64,000 nt of DNA from assembly GCA_963818225.1 (NCBI GenBank), contig CAWFRO010000006.1, positions 62,001 to 126,000 on the forward strand, in the 5' to 3' direction. Under the pieces are notes generated by a model. The model saw only the letters and a program-made list of their open reading frames with translations, was not told where the DNA came from and did no database searches. Below, piece by piece: positions 8,515 to 17,337 of this stretch. This DNA is from Palsa-504 sp963818225. Lineage in GTDB: Bacteria > Actinomycetota > Actinomycetes > Streptosporangiales > Streptosporangiaceae. The stretch's first letter is position 1. Every line of letters begins with the position of its first letter. Made by a program: the position numbers and the translations under genes.

Positions 8515-9189
8515 TCACCTCGGGTCGGGCCGATCGATGTTCCAGTGCCTGCTCGCCGAGGCCAGCCACCGCGGCTGGCCGTCCGCGTCCCCGACCGGTG
8601 TCGCGGTGAACCGGCTGACGACCCGCTGCCCGCCCTCGTGGTCGCCGTAGAGCAGTTCCGCCGTCCAGGGCTCGCGGGCCTCGATGACCTTTCGTGCCTC
8701 CTCGTACCCGGCCTGCTCGGTGTCGCGGAACGCGCCCTGCCAGAACCCGACGTCGCCGACCGGAATGTACAGATCCCGGGTCTGCCGCACGAATTCCTCC
8801 AGCGGGGCATGGTCGAGATCGCGGTGCCAGTCCGGGTAGAAGCGCCAGCCGTGCAGCACCGCGATGCCGTTGCCCGCGTTGCGCAGCGCGATGGCCAGGT
8901 AGACGACCGGGGTGTCCGGCCCCAGCGACCCGTCGCCCGGGCCGACCTCGCCCACCGCGCCGCCGCCGGGGATCTGCACCCACTTGCTGTCGCCGAAGTT
9001 GACCTTGAGGGCCGGGTCCTCCCGCCGCGAGGTGGTCAGCACCGGCCGTAGCTGGATCAGCAGCTGCTCGCGCGCGACCCGGGCCATCAGGTTCGACGAA
9101 CGGACCGCCGAGAACGTGGCCACGGCCAGGATGAGGGTGCCCAGCGCGGTAGCCAGGCTGGCGATCGTGCTCCACATGATGGCGGTCAC
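8515..9189 (-). CDS. Unrecognised membrane-anchored protein
   Basis: The 224-residue product has one N-terminal transmembrane helix (about residues 5-28) and a soluble domain with conserved-looking Trp/Tyr-rich segments (LHGWRFYPDW, DVGFWQGAFRD, EPWTAELLYGDHEGGQRVVSRF). The family is not identified; similar small anchored proteins of unknown function occur in actinobacteria. The GTG start has ggaggac 5-6 nt upstream. It is co-directional with the AraC gene (13 nt gap), so the two may be co-transcribed. Confidence 0.7.
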   Translation of the reverse strand: MTAIMWSTIASLATALGTLILAVATFSAVRSSNLMARVAREQLLIQLRPVLTTSRREDPALKVNFGDSKWVQIPGGGAVGEVGPGDGSLGPDTPVVYLAIALRNAGNGIAVLHGWRFYPDWHRDLDHAPLEEFVRQTRDLYIPVGDVGFWQGAFRDTEQAGYEEARKVIEAREPWTAELLYGDHEGGQRVVSRFTATPVGDADGQPRWLASASRHWNIDRPDPR

Positions 9190-9202
9190 CGGCAGTCCTC
9201 CC

Positions 9203-10057
9203 TTACGATCGGCGACGTTCCCCGGGGCGCATCGCGGCGGCTCGGTAGGCGCCGGGGGTGATCCCGTAGCTGCGCCGGAACCAGCGGGTCAGGTGCGCCT
9301 GGTCGGCGAACCCGGCCTCGGCCGCGGCCGCCGCGGGCGATACGCCGCGGGACAGCAGCCTGCGCGCAGCCCGTACCCGAAGCTGCCGCTGGTATTCGCT
9401 CGGCGCGAGCCCGTACACCTGACGAAAGGCCCGGTAGGCCGCGTACCTGCTGCACCCGGCGGCAGCGGCCAGATCGTCGGCGGACAGGTCCGCGGCCGCG
9501 CCGCAGTCGTGGATGATCGCGCGGATCCTGACCGCCAGCTGGGTATCCGGTCGTCCCGGGCCGGGGGCCGCGGCGCGCCCGGAGGCGTGCCGGACCAGGA
9601 GCCCGGCCGCGGCGGCGAGCCGCTCATATCGCTCCAGCTCGCTGGCCGGGCCGGTCAGCGCCAGGTGCAGGCCCCGCAGCGAATGCGCCGTGGCCGGATC
9701 ATCCAGCACCGGCGAGCGGAACAGCGGCAGCACGCCGTCGGTGCCGGCCAGGCCGGCGAAGAATTCCGGCCAGATGTGCACCATCCGGTAGGTGAACCCG
9801 CCGTCACGGGCGGCGTGGCCGTCGTGCGGATCATCAGGGTTGAAGGCCATCACCATGCCCGGACCGCTCACGTGGCGCCCGTGCCGGCAGGTGAACGCCT
9901 GGGCTCCGGCCTCGGTCACGCCGAATGAGTAACTCTCGTGGCTGTGCCGGTGGTACACATGCGAGCTGAAGTGGGCGTACATCGCCTCCACCGGCACGCT
10001 GTCCGCGCGCCAGTACCGAGCCCAGTCCGCGGACGAAGGGCCGCCGCCGCCAGCCAC
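9203..10057 (-). CDS. AraC-family transcriptional regulator
   Basis: The 284-residue product has an N-terminal cupin-like effector domain (residues about 20-110, HFSSHVYHRHSHESYSFGV) and a C-terminal pair of AraC helix-turn-helices (about 185-275, DLAAAAGCSRYAAYRAFRQVYGLAPSEYQRQLR and AEAGFADQAHLTRWFRRSYGITPGAYR). It is divergent from a DUF2000 gene and a quinone reductase, its likely targets. The GTG start at 10057 has only weak ribosome-site support. Confidence 0.9.
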   Translation of the reverse strand: MAGGGGPSSADWARYWRADSVPVEAMYAHFSSHVYHRHSHESYSFGVTEAGAQAFTCRHGRHVSGPGMVMAFNPDDPHDGHAARDGGFTYRMVHIWPEFFAGLAGTDGVLPLFRSPVLDDPATAHSLRGLHLALTGPASELERYERLAAAAGLLVRHASGRAAAPGPGRPDTQLAVRIRAIIHDCGAAADLSADDLAAAAGCSRYAAYRAFRQVYGLAPSEYQRQLRVRAARRLLSRGVSPAAAAAEAGFADQAHLTRWFRRSYGITPGAYRAAAMRPGERRRS

Positions 10058-10149
10058 ACTCCATTATCGCCGCGCCAGTATCGCAGCGTCCGGGTGCACC
10101 AGCGTTCAAGACCGGGGCCCGCGGCCGGGCCACCGTGGGAACGGTGAAT

Positions 10150-10560
10150 ATGCGCTTCGATACCAAGATCGCCATCGCCGTGCGCGCCGACCTGGAGCAG
10201 TGGCAGCAGCTCAACGTCACCGCGTTCCTGGCCAGCGGCATCGCCGCCGCCGCGCCTGAGGTCATGGGTGAGCCGTACGAGGACGGTTCGGGGAACGCCT
10301 ACCTGGAGCTGTTCCGCCAGCCGGTCGTGGTCTACGCGGCCGACGGCCCGGCGCTCGCCGCGGCGCACCAGCGGGCGCTGGCCCGCGGGATGGCGATGGC
10401 CATCTACACCATGGACATGTTCGCCACCGGCCATGACGACGACAACCGGGCCGTGGTGCGCGCGGTCGCCGCGGCTGACCTGGAGTTCGCCGGGGTCGGG
10501 GTGCACGGGCCGCGCAACGCCGTGGACAAGGTCTTCAAGGGGGCTACGCTGCATCCATGA
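10150..10560 (+). CDS. DUF2000 family protein
   Basis: The 136-residue product has the DUF2000 pattern: MRFDTKIAIAV at the N-terminus, NVTAFLASGIAAAAPEVMGEPYEDGSGNAYLELFRQPVVVY in the middle, IYTMDMFATGHDDDNRA near the end. The function is unknown; the family has a peptidyl-tRNA-hydrolase-2-like fold. The ATG at 10150 fits known members better than the GTG at 10135. It is divergent from the AraC regulator and overlaps the next gene by ATGA, implying translational coupling. Confidence 0.85.
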   Translation: MRFDTKIAIAVRADLEQWQQLNVTAFLASGIAAAAPEVMGEPYEDGSGNAYLELFRQPVVVYAADGPALAAAHQRALARGMAMAIYTMDMFATGHDDDNRAVVRAVAAADLEFAGVGVHGPRNAVDKVFKGATLHP

Positions 10561-11525
10561 GAGCAGCCTTGTACCGGAACACCGGGCCGGCGGCCGAGGT
10601 GCTGCACGTTGAGGAGATCGAACGGCCGCAGCCGGGTCCGGAGGAGGTCCTGGTCCGGGTGCGCGCCTCGGGCGTCAACCCCACCGACTACAAGTCCCGC
10701 GCGGGGATGACGCCCCGGCCCATCGACGGCTTCCAGATCCCGCACCAGGACGGCGCGGGCATCATCGAGGCGGTCGGTCCCGGGGTCGACCCGGGGCGGG
10801 TGGGGGAGCGGGTGTGGTTGTGGCTGGCCGCGGCCGGGCGGCGCTGGGGGACCGCCGCCGAGTGGACCGTGGTACCGGAGCGGCAGGCGGTGCCGCTGCC
10901 CGACGGCGCCTCCTTCGAGCTGGGCGCCTCCCTGGGCGTCCCGGCCCTGACCGCGCATTACTGCCTGTTCGCGGACGGCCCGGTGAAAGACCGGACCGTC
11001 CTGGTGGCCGGAGGGGCCGGAGCGGTCGGTCACTTCGCTATCGAATTGGCCAAACGGGCCGGGGCTCGGGTGATCACGACGGTTAGCAGCGCCGAGAAGG
11101 CGGCGCTGGCCGAGAAGGCCGGCGCGGACCTGGTGGTGAACTACCGCACCGCGGGCGCGGCGGAGAAAATCCGCGCGTTCGCTCCGGCCGTCGACCGGGT
11201 GATCGAGGTGGCGCTCGGCGCCAACCTCCTGCTCGACCTGTCGGTAGCCCGGGCCGGGACCACGGTGGTCACCTACGCGGCCGAGTCGGCCGACCCGGTC
11301 CTGCCCGTGCGGGGCTGCATGACCGCCAACGTTATCCTGCGGTTCGTCTTGCTGTACGGCGTGCCCAGGGCGGAGCTGGAGAGCGCGGCGGCCGACGTCA
11401 CGGCCGCCCTCGCGGCGGGCGACCTCACCGGCCTGCCCGTGCACAAGTACCCGCTGGATCACATCGCCGCCGCGCATGACGCGGCCGAGGGCGGCGTCAT
11501 CGGCAAGATCATCGTGACGCCCTGA
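10557..11525 (+). CDS. NADPH:quinone oxidoreductase, zinc-free MDR family
   Basis: The 322-residue medium-chain dehydrogenase has an N-terminal GroES-like domain with GVNPTDYKSRAG (39-50) and the NADPH-binding AGGAGAVGHFAIELAKRAGA from residue 151. Catalytic-zinc cysteines are absent, as expected for quinone oxidoreductase (Qor-type) enzymes. It overlaps DUF2000 by 4 nt (ATGA). The cassette AraC/DUF2000/reductase suggests inducible handling of a reactive carbonyl or quinone. Confidence 0.9.
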   Translation: MRAALYRNTGPAAEVLHVEEIERPQPGPEEVLVRVRASGVNPTDYKSRAGMTPRPIDGFQIPHQDGAGIIEAVGPGVDPGRVGERVWLWLAAAGRRWGTAAEWTVVPERQAVPLPDGASFELGASLGVPALTAHYCLFADGPVKDRTVLVAGGAGAVGHFAIELAKRAGARVITTVSSAEKAALAEKAGADLVVNYRTAGAAEKIRAFAPAVDRVIEVALGANLLLDLSVARAGTTVVTYAAESADPVLPVRGCMTANVILRFVLLYGVPRAELESAAADVTAALAAGDLTGLPVHKYPLDHIAAAHDAAEGGVIGKIIVTP

Positions 11526-11531
11526 GGGTCC

Positions 11532-11759
11532 TTACTTCTTGAAGGTCCCGGAGTGCCCGGTCCCGCCGTAGAAGACCTGGGTGCCGACCCGGTCGAGCTG
11601 GCCGCGTCCATCGCACTTCCGGCAGCGCCGGTACGAGCCGCCGAAGACGGCGCCAAAGTGCCTGCCGCTCATATTGCAGCGGGGGCACTTGCGGAGCGGG
11701 TGAATGCGCAGCGACACCAGGTAGCCGACCGCGAGTATGACAATGACTACGACCAGCAT
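11532..11759 (-). CDS. Small membrane protein with a DnaJ-like zinc ribbon
   Basis: The 75-residue product has one N-terminal transmembrane helix (residues 1-18) and two CxxC pairs, C25-x2-C28 and C46-x2-C49; the second is followed by DGRG, like the CxxCxGxG knuckle of DnaJ. The tail is Gly/Lys-rich. Similar single-pass zinc-ribbon proteins occur in actinobacteria without assigned roles. An aggag-like site precedes the ATG. It is convergent with the quinone reductase and stops 6 nt after that gene ends. Confidence 0.78.
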   Translation of the reverse strand: MLVVVIVILAVGYLVSLRIHPLRKCPRCNMSGRHFGAVFGGSYRRCRKCDGRGQLDRVGTQVFYGGTGHSGTFKK

Positions 11760-11964
11760 CTCGAGCTCCTAATCTGCTCGCGCGGAAACTGCCCTGCGAC
11801 CCAGCGCGAGTTGACCACCGCCGCCCGCACCGGGTCTGACCTCGCCCGCGATGCCGGCCTGCTAGCACACAGAAAGCGTGCCAGATGTGTATTGGGTGAG
11901 ATTTTGCCACGCTCGAACGCCCGATGAGCGCACTTACCTCATTTTGACCGCGGCATCAGCGGCC

Positions 11965-12723
11965 TCAGCGGTACGCGCTGAGGCCCAGCTTCACCGCCAG
12001 GGCGAAGCCGGCCACGCTGACCATGACCCGGAAGGCCTGGGCGGGCACCCGGCGGGCGATCTTGGGGCCGATCCACCCGCCCATCAGGAAGCCCGCGGCC
12101 AGCGGAACCACCAGGTTCCACCGCACGTCGCCCCATATCGCGAAGCACACCGCCGCCGTGGTGTTGGCCATCCCGGACACCGCGTTCTTGATCGCGTTGA
12201 CCCTGACCAGCGGCTCGGTGATCATCGCGGTGAGCACCACGAGCAGCAGGACTCCGGCGGCCGCGCCGAAGTACCCGACGTACATCGCCACCGCGAACAG
12301 CGCCGCGCCCATCACCAGGCGGCGCCTGCCGCCCGGTACCGCGGGCGGCGACAGCGCAGCGAGCCGGGGCTGCACCAGCAGTACCAGCGACGCGCCGGCG
12401 ATCAGCGCCGGAACCAGCACGGTGAACGCGCCCGCCGGGGTCAGCAGCAGGACCGCCGCGCCGGCGCCGCCGCCGAGCGCGGTGATGAGGCCCAGCCGCA
12501 GCACCCGCCGGCCCTGCCCGGCCAGCTCGGGCCGCGACCCGGCCACCGAGCCTGCCCCGGTGAAGGCGAGGGCTACCGTGTTGGTCATGTTGGCCGCCAG
12601 CGGCGGCACCCCGAGCGCGAGCAGCGTCGGATAGGTCACCAGCGAGGCGATGGCGACCACCGTGCTGAAGATGCCGCCCGCCGTCCCGGCGGCCAGGAGC
12701 ACGAGCGCCTCGGCGAACCTCAT
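11965..12723 (-). CDS. TSUP (TauE/SafE-type) membrane transporter
   Basis: The 252-residue protein is predicted to have about 8 transmembrane helices with the two-fold TSUP layout: GGIFSTVVAIASLVTYPTLLALGVPPLAANMTNTVAL in the first half, YVGYFGAAAGVLLLVVL and NAIKNAVSGMANTTAAVCFAIWGDVRW in the second. The family exports sulfite or organosulfonates or is of unknown substrate. The start at 12723 (MRFAEAL) matches the family. A much longer upstream frame (to 14271) is the shadow of the genes on the other strand. No strong ribosome site is seen. Confidence 0.87.
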   Translation of the reverse strand: MRFAEALVLLAAGTAGGIFSTVVAIASLVTYPTLLALGVPPLAANMTNTVALAFTGAGSVAGSRPELAGQGRRVLRLGLITALGGGAGAAVLLLTPAGAFTVLVPALIAGASLVLLVQPRLAALSPPAVPGGRRRLVMGAALFAVAMYVGYFGAAAGVLLLVVLTAMITEPLVRVNAIKNAVSGMANTTAAVCFAIWGDVRWNLVVPLAAGFLMGGWIGPKIARRVPAQAFRVMVSVAGFALAVKLGLSAYR

Positions 12724-12804
12724 CTGAAGCAAGAATGACCCACGCCCGGGCCGCTGCCGCCCCCCAGCATGTGTGATCCGCGTCGCACCGCTAGCATCAA
12801 GGTC

Positions 12805-13599
12805 ATGTCCGAGGCGCCGAAGCTCGACACCCGGCACGCCCATTCCGCGCGCGTTTACAACTACTGGCTGGGCGGCAAGGACAATTTTGCCGCCGACCGG
12901 GAAGCCGCCGAGCAGGCTATCGCGGCCAACCCGGGGATCGTGGCGGACGCGCGGGCCAACCGGATGTTCCTGGCCCGCGCGGTGCGTCACCTGGCCGCCG
13001 ACCGCGGCGTCCACCAGTTCCTGGACATCGGCGCCGGGCTGCCCACAGCCAGCAACACACACGAGGTGGCGCAGGCTGTCGTCCCGGCCGCGCGGATCGT
13101 TTATGTCGACAACGACCCCATGGTGCTGTCCCACGCCCAGGCGCTGCTGAGCAGCACTCCCGAGGGCCGCACAGCCTACGTCGCGGCCGACCTCCGCGAC
13201 ATCCCGGCCATCACGGAGCAGGCGGCGCGGACCCTGGATTTCGCGGCGCCGGTCGCCCTCATGCTGCTGATCATCTTGCACATGATCCCGGACGAGGATG
13301 ATCCGTACGGCATCGTGGCCGCGCTGGTGGAGGCCTTGCCGGCCGGCAGCTTCCTGGTCCTCGCCCACCCGGCCAGCGACGTCCGCGCGGCGAGCCAGGC
13401 GGAGATGACCAGGCGCGTGAACGAGCGGATGCGCGGGCCGAAGGCGACCATGCGCGACCGGGCTGCCATCAGCCGGTTCTTCGACGGGCTCGACCTGGCC
13501 GAACCGGGCGTGGTCCAGCCGCAGCAGTGGCGGCCCGACCCTGGCGTCATCAGCCCCGACCAGGTGACCGCCTGGTGCGGCGTGGCGCGGAAGCGGTAA
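12805..13599 (+). CDS. SAV2177-family SAM-dependent methyltransferase
   Basis: The family (DUF574) is marked by HSARVYNYWLGGKDNFAADR at the N-terminus, FLDIGAGLPT (SAM motif I), VVYVDNDPMV-like IVYVDNDPM, and DFAAPVALMLLIILHMIPDEDDP. ATG at 12805 (MSEAPKLDT) is favoured over 12769 because family members begin just before the D/H-x-x-R-A-R-V-Y-N motif; aagg precedes it. Substrate unknown; such genes are very frequent paralogues in actinomycetes. A HIT-protein gene starts 6 nt downstream. Confidence 0.92.
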   Translation: MSEAPKLDTRHAHSARVYNYWLGGKDNFAADREAAEQAIAANPGIVADARANRMFLARAVRHLAADRGVHQFLDIGAGLPTASNTHEVAQAVVPAARIVYVDNDPMVLSHAQALLSSTPEGRTAYVAADLRDIPAITEQAARTLDFAAPVALMLLIILHMIPDEDDPYGIVAALVEALPAGSFLVLAHPASDVRAASQAEMTRRVNERMRGPKATMRDRAAISRFFDGLDLAEPGVVQPQQWRPDPGVISPDQVTAWCGVARKR

Positions 13600-13605
13600 C
13601 CCCGG

Positions 13606-14082
13606 ATGGCCGCCGGCCAGTGGCCCGCAGACTGGGATGAGCGGATGGCGGGCGTCGGCTGCCCGATGTGCGCGGCCGTGGGCCATGGCGACAACGACTA
13701 CTGGGTGCACGTCTTCACCGGCGAGTTCGCCGAGGTGAACCTGGAGCGGCGGACCCGGCTCCCGGGCTACTGCCTGGTCGTGTGGCGGCACGGGCATATC
13801 GCCGAACCGTCCGACCTCGGCCCCCGGGAAGCGTGCGGGTACTGGCAGGAGGTGCTCGCGGCCGGCCGCGCGGTGCGAGCGCGGTTCGACCCGGTCAAGC
13901 TGAACTACATGACGCTGGGCAACACCCTCCCGCACCTGCATACGCACGTGGTGCCCCGGTACCGGGACGATCCGGCGCCGGGCGGGCCCATCGAATGGGC
14001 GCAGATCTTCTCGGCCGACCCCGTGCCCGAACCCGAACTGCACCGTCAGGCCGCCAGCCTCCGCGTCCTGCTGGCCGGCTGA
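13606..14082 (+). CDS. HIT-family nucleotide-binding hydrolase
   Basis: The 158-residue product carries the histidine triad LPHLHTHVVPR (H110, H112, H114) and N-terminal CPMCAAVGHGDNDYW, the usual HIT layout with a Cys pair. Members hydrolyse or transfer nucleoside phosphates such as AMP-lysine or Ap4A. The 6-nt spacing after the SAV2177 gene suggests co-transcription. It is convergent with the methyltransferase gene at 14109. Confidence 0.9.
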   Translation: MAAGQWPADWDERMAGVGCPMCAAVGHGDNDYWVHVFTGEFAEVNLERRTRLPGYCLVVWRHGHIAEPSDLGPREACGYWQEVLAAGRAVRARFDPVKLNYMTLGNTLPHLHTHVVPRYRDDPAPGGPIEWAQIFSADPVPEPELHRQAASLRVLLAG

Positions 14083-14108
14083 GCGACCGCCCTGCGGCGG
14101 CCGCCAGG

Positions 14109-14864
14109 CTACTCCGCCGGCCGGGAGGCAACTGCCAGCACGGACTGGCCGAAGGGCGGCGGCCAGCGTTGCTCCAGCCGCTTGAGCGCGGGAACGAAAA
14201 ACTTGTCGAAGACCTTGACCGGCGTGCCGTGCGTGGGCGTGCGGCGCAGGAAGCGGGCCAGGACCAGCCACGCCACCGCGCCGACGGCGTTGACGTACCG
14301 GATGTCCTGCACCTGGTATCCGGCTTGGGAGAGCTGCGCCTTGAGCCCTGATCTGGTATAGCGCCGGTAGTGGCCGATCCTTCGGTCGAAGTCGCTGTAG
14401 AGAAACGAGAACGCGGGGACCCAGAGAACGACTCGCCCGCCAGGTTGCAGGACCCGGCTGCGCAGTTCGGCCAGGGCGCCCCCGTCGTCTTCGATGTGCT
14501 CCAGGACGTTGATCATGACCACGGTGTCGAAGGGGCCATGGGCGGCGGCCGAGTCAACCGATCCGTGCAGGATCTCAACCTGCTCCTCGCCGCGGAACCG
14601 ATCGCGCAGCCTGCTGACGCACCGCTCCGATATATCCGACGCGACGACCCGGGTGGCCTTCCTGGCCAGCATCTCGGTGAAGGTCCCATGACCCGCGCCG
14701 ATCTCCAGCACTTCGCCGCCGAGGTGCGGCTCGATGAGCTCGAATATCCACCCTGCGTAATGGCCGGCGCCGTCGAGATTGTCGAGCGTCTCCGCCAGCT
14801 CTGCGTCTGCCGCCGAAAATTCTGCGCGGGCTCTCGCGCGCTTCGCCGTCCGGGTCGATGCCAC
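14109..14864 (-). CDS. Class I SAM-dependent methyltransferase
   Basis: The 251-residue product has SAM motif I VLEIGAGHG (52-60), an acidic residue in VVASDIS, GPFDTVVMINVLEHIEDD (motif IV), then LQPGGRVVLWVPAFSFLYSDFDRRIGHYRRYT, which resembles the methyltransferases found beside polyprenyl-linked sugar and GT2 genes. A hydrophobic stretch (AVGAVAWLVLARFL) near residues 192-205 suggests membrane association. It is divergent from the large membrane protein at 14945 and probably belongs with the glycan module to 20886. Confidence 0.88.
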   Translation of the reverse strand: MASTRTAKRARARAEFSAADAELAETLDNLDGAGHYAGWIFELIEPHLGGEVLEIGAGHGTFTEMLARKATRVVASDISERCVSRLRDRFRGEEQVEILHGSVDSAAAHGPFDTVVMINVLEHIEDDGGALAELRSRVLQPGGRVVLWVPAFSFLYSDFDRRIGHYRRYTRSGLKAQLSQAGYQVQDIRYVNAVGAVAWLVLARFLRRTPTHGTPVKVFDKFFVPALKRLEQRWPPPFGQSVLAVASRPAE

Positions 14865-14944
14865 CGGACGACTCTACCGGAGCGGACGGCCCTCGCCCCG
14901 GCTCTCGGCGCGCCCGGCCCTGCTGCACACTAGGCTTTCCTGTC

Positions 14945-16759
14945 ATGGTCCAGGGACAGGCAGCCGGCCAGCAGGCCCGGGCGGCGGCCAGGCCGCCAGG
15001 ACTTCGGGCCGTCTCCGGGCGCCCATGGGCTCGGGAGCTGGCCGTTCTGGCTGCCTACCTGGCGGCCGGGGTCGCGGCGACCTGGCCGCTGGCCACCTAC
15101 CTGACCGGCCGGCTCCCGGCCAGCCGGGACGTGGCCATCTACGTGTGGGACCTGTGGTGGGTGGCCCACCAGCTCATTCATTTTCACAACCCGTGGTTCA
15201 CCAGCTACCTGGCCGCTCCGGTCGGCCTCCAGCTCGGATATCACACCCTGGTGCCGTTGCTCGGCGCGCTGATGGCCCCGGTCACGCTGGCCTTCGGCCC
15301 GTCGGCCGCCTACAACCTGCTGGTCATCGCCTCGCCCGGCCTGGCCTGCTACGCGATGTACCGGGCGGCGCGGCTGTGGCTGCCCACGCTGAGCGGCGCG
15401 GTCGCCGCCGGGGCGTTCTTCGGGCTGTCGGCCATGCTGACCTTCCAGACCTGGTACCACCTCAACATCGTGTACGGCACGGTGTTCCTGCCGCTGACGC
15501 TGGAGGCCGCGGTCCGGCTGCGCCGCGACCCCTCGATCGGCCGGGGCGTGATCCTGGGGGCGGTGCTCGGGGCCTCGGTCCTGGTCAACCAGGAATCGGC
15601 GGTGATGGCCCTGATCCTGGCCGTGCTCGCCCTGATCCCGTGGCTGGCCGGCCTGCGCTCCCGGGCCGCGGTACGCGCTGCGCTGCGCGGCGTCGCGGCG
15701 GCCGTGGTCGCAGGCCTGGTGGTGGCCAGCCCGCAGCTGGTGGCGATGGTCCAGCAGGCCCGCGCGGGCGGCAACGGCGCGAGTGCGGCGTCGCTCGGCT
15801 ACGCCACCTGGGTGGCCAGCCTGCCCAGCCTGTTCGCGCCCTCTCCGCGGCTCACCGACGACGGGCTGAGCGCGCTCGGGCACATCTACACCTCTCAGAC
15901 CCGCATCGAGACACTGAATACGTTCGGCGTGGTGCTGAGCCTGCTCGCCGTGGCGGGCCTGGTCGCCCGCTGGCGCCGGCCCAGCGCCTGGCTGCTCCTG
16001 CTGCTGTGGCTGGGCGGTGCCGCGCTGGCGCTCGGGCCGGTGCTGTACGTCGGCCATCACCTGTATGTGCCGTTCGCGCAGATCTGGCAGGGCGTGCGGG
16101 TTTCGGTGCTGATGCCCTACACCTGGTTCATCAGGGTCCCGGGCTTGTCGGTCTTCCGGGAGGCCGACCGGCTGGCCCTGCTCGGGCTGGTCGGCGCCGC
16201 CCTGCTCGCGGGCGCGGCGGTTGACTGGCTGGCCCGGCGACGGGCCTGGCCCGTCATCCTCGCGGTGGCGGTTCTCGGCGCGCTCGAGGCGGGCTGGGCC
16301 GGGTCCCCGGGGGGCCTGGCCACCATGCCCACCACGTTCGCGGCGCTGGACCGGCCGATCGCCGCCGACCACAGCGGCTCGATCGTGGTCGACGTGCCGT
16401 TCGGACTGGACAACGAACCGTCCTACGGCCTCGAGCCGACCGAGCAGGCCATCTTGATGGCGACCGCCGACGGCCATCCGCGGGCGATCTGCTACACGTC
16501 CTGGGTGCCTACGCAGACGATCGCCGGCATCACGCGTCACGCGTTCTACGTCCAGCTCAACCAGGCGCAGCTAGGAAACAAGGTGGACCAGGCGCAGGTC
16601 GCGAAGGCCCGGGACGACCTGCGCACACTGCACGTCGGCTGGGTGGTGGTGTGGCTGCCCGAGCCGGGCCAGGCCCTGTCGCGGTATTTGTCCGCCACCG
16701 GCTTCCGCTTTGCCTACCGGGCCGACGGCGCCTCGGTCTACCGGCCAGCCACGAGCTGA
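14945..16759 (+). CDS. Large multi-pass membrane protein (GT-C-like, glycan module)
   Basis: About 604 residues with about 11-12 hydrophobic helices between residues 30 and 440 and a C-terminal extracytoplasmic domain (IVVDVPFGLDNEP...). An early loop contains RDVAIYVWDLWWVAHQLIHFHNPWFT; the acidic and aromatic first loop is typical of GT-C polyprenyl-phosphate-sugar transferases, though I cannot assign a family with certainty. ATG at 14945 is taken because an earlier in-frame ATG (14858) overlaps the divergent gene. It shares layout and short motifs (VPGLSVFREADR region, APVTL) with the 19054-20886 product. Confidence 0.75.
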   Translation: MVQGQAAGQQARAAARPPGLRAVSGRPWARELAVLAAYLAAGVAATWPLATYLTGRLPASRDVAIYVWDLWWVAHQLIHFHNPWFTSYLAAPVGLQLGYHTLVPLLGALMAPVTLAFGPSAAYNLLVIASPGLACYAMYRAARLWLPTLSGAVAAGAFFGLSAMLTFQTWYHLNIVYGTVFLPLTLEAAVRLRRDPSIGRGVILGAVLGASVLVNQESAVMALILAVLALIPWLAGLRSRAAVRAALRGVAAAVVAGLVVASPQLVAMVQQARAGGNGASAASLGYATWVASLPSLFAPSPRLTDDGLSALGHIYTSQTRIETLNTFGVVLSLLAVAGLVARWRRPSAWLLLLLWLGGAALALGPVLYVGHHLYVPFAQIWQGVRVSVLMPYTWFIRVPGLSVFREADRLALLGLVGAALLAGAAVDWLARRRAWPVILAVAVLGALEAGWAGSPGGLATMPTTFAALDRPIAADHSGSIVVDVPFGLDNEPSYGLEPTEQAILMATADGHPRAICYTSWVPTQTIAGITRHAFYVQLNQAQLGNKVDQAQVAKARDDLRTLHVGWVVVWLPEPGQALSRYLSATGFRFAYRADGASVYRPATS

Positions 16760-16809
16760 CGCCGATTAATCAGGCGACAGGCCGCAGAAGACACGGCAGG
16801 ATCGGCGGT

Positions 16810-17322
16810 GTGCTGATCCGACCCGAGTCCGGCGGCGACGCCGACGTCATCCGCGCCGTCACCGCCGCCGCGTTCGCCCGCCCCGGCCAGGACCCGCCCG
16901 AGGCCCGGCTGGTTGACGAGCTGCGCGCCGGACCGGCCTGGCGGCCGGGCCTGTCGCTGGTCGCGGCCACGCCGGCGGGGGAGATAGTCGGCCACGTGCT
17001 GTGCACCCGGGGATACGTCGGCCGCACTCCGGCGCTCGCGCTCGGCCCGCTGAGCGTGCGGCCGGACAGCCAGCGCCGCGGCGTGGGCAGCGCCCTGATG
17101 CACGCCGTTCTCGGTGCCGCGGACGCGCTCGGCGAGCCGCTCGTCGCGCTGCTCGGCAACCCCGCCTACTACGGCCGGTTCGGCTTCCAGCTCAGCACCG
17201 TCTACCAGGTCATGCCCCCCCGCCCGGAATGGCGGCCGCACTTCCAGGTCCGCGTGCTGACCGGTTACCAGCCCTCGATACGCGGCGTCTTCACGTACCC
17301 GGAGCCGTTCGACCGCACCTGA
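16810..17322 (+). CDS. GNAT-family N-acetyltransferase
   Basis: The 170-residue product begins VLIRPESGGDADVIRAVTAAAFAR and contains the acetyl-CoA-binding motif ALGPLSVRPDSQRRGVGSALM (R/Q-x-x-G-x-G/A), then LLGNPAYYGRFGFQ, the yhbS-like signature of predicted N-acetyltransferases. The GTG at 16810 has caggat about 9 nt upstream and follows the membrane-protein stop by 50 nt. Substrate unknown. Confidence 0.88.
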   Translation: MLIRPESGGDADVIRAVTAAAFARPGQDPPEARLVDELRAGPAWRPGLSLVAATPAGEIVGHVLCTRGYVGRTPALALGPLSVRPDSQRRGVGSALMHAVLGAADALGEPLVALLGNPAYYGRFGFQLSTVYQVMPPRPEWRPHFQVRVLTGYQPSIRGVFTYPEPFDRT

Positions 17323-17337
17323 CGCCTCTCGCCGCGG

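Noticed and set aside
11965..14271. A 768-residue minus-strand protein
   Set aside because: Only the part from 12723 encodes the TSUP transporter; the rest is antisense shadow of the SAV2177 and HIT genes.
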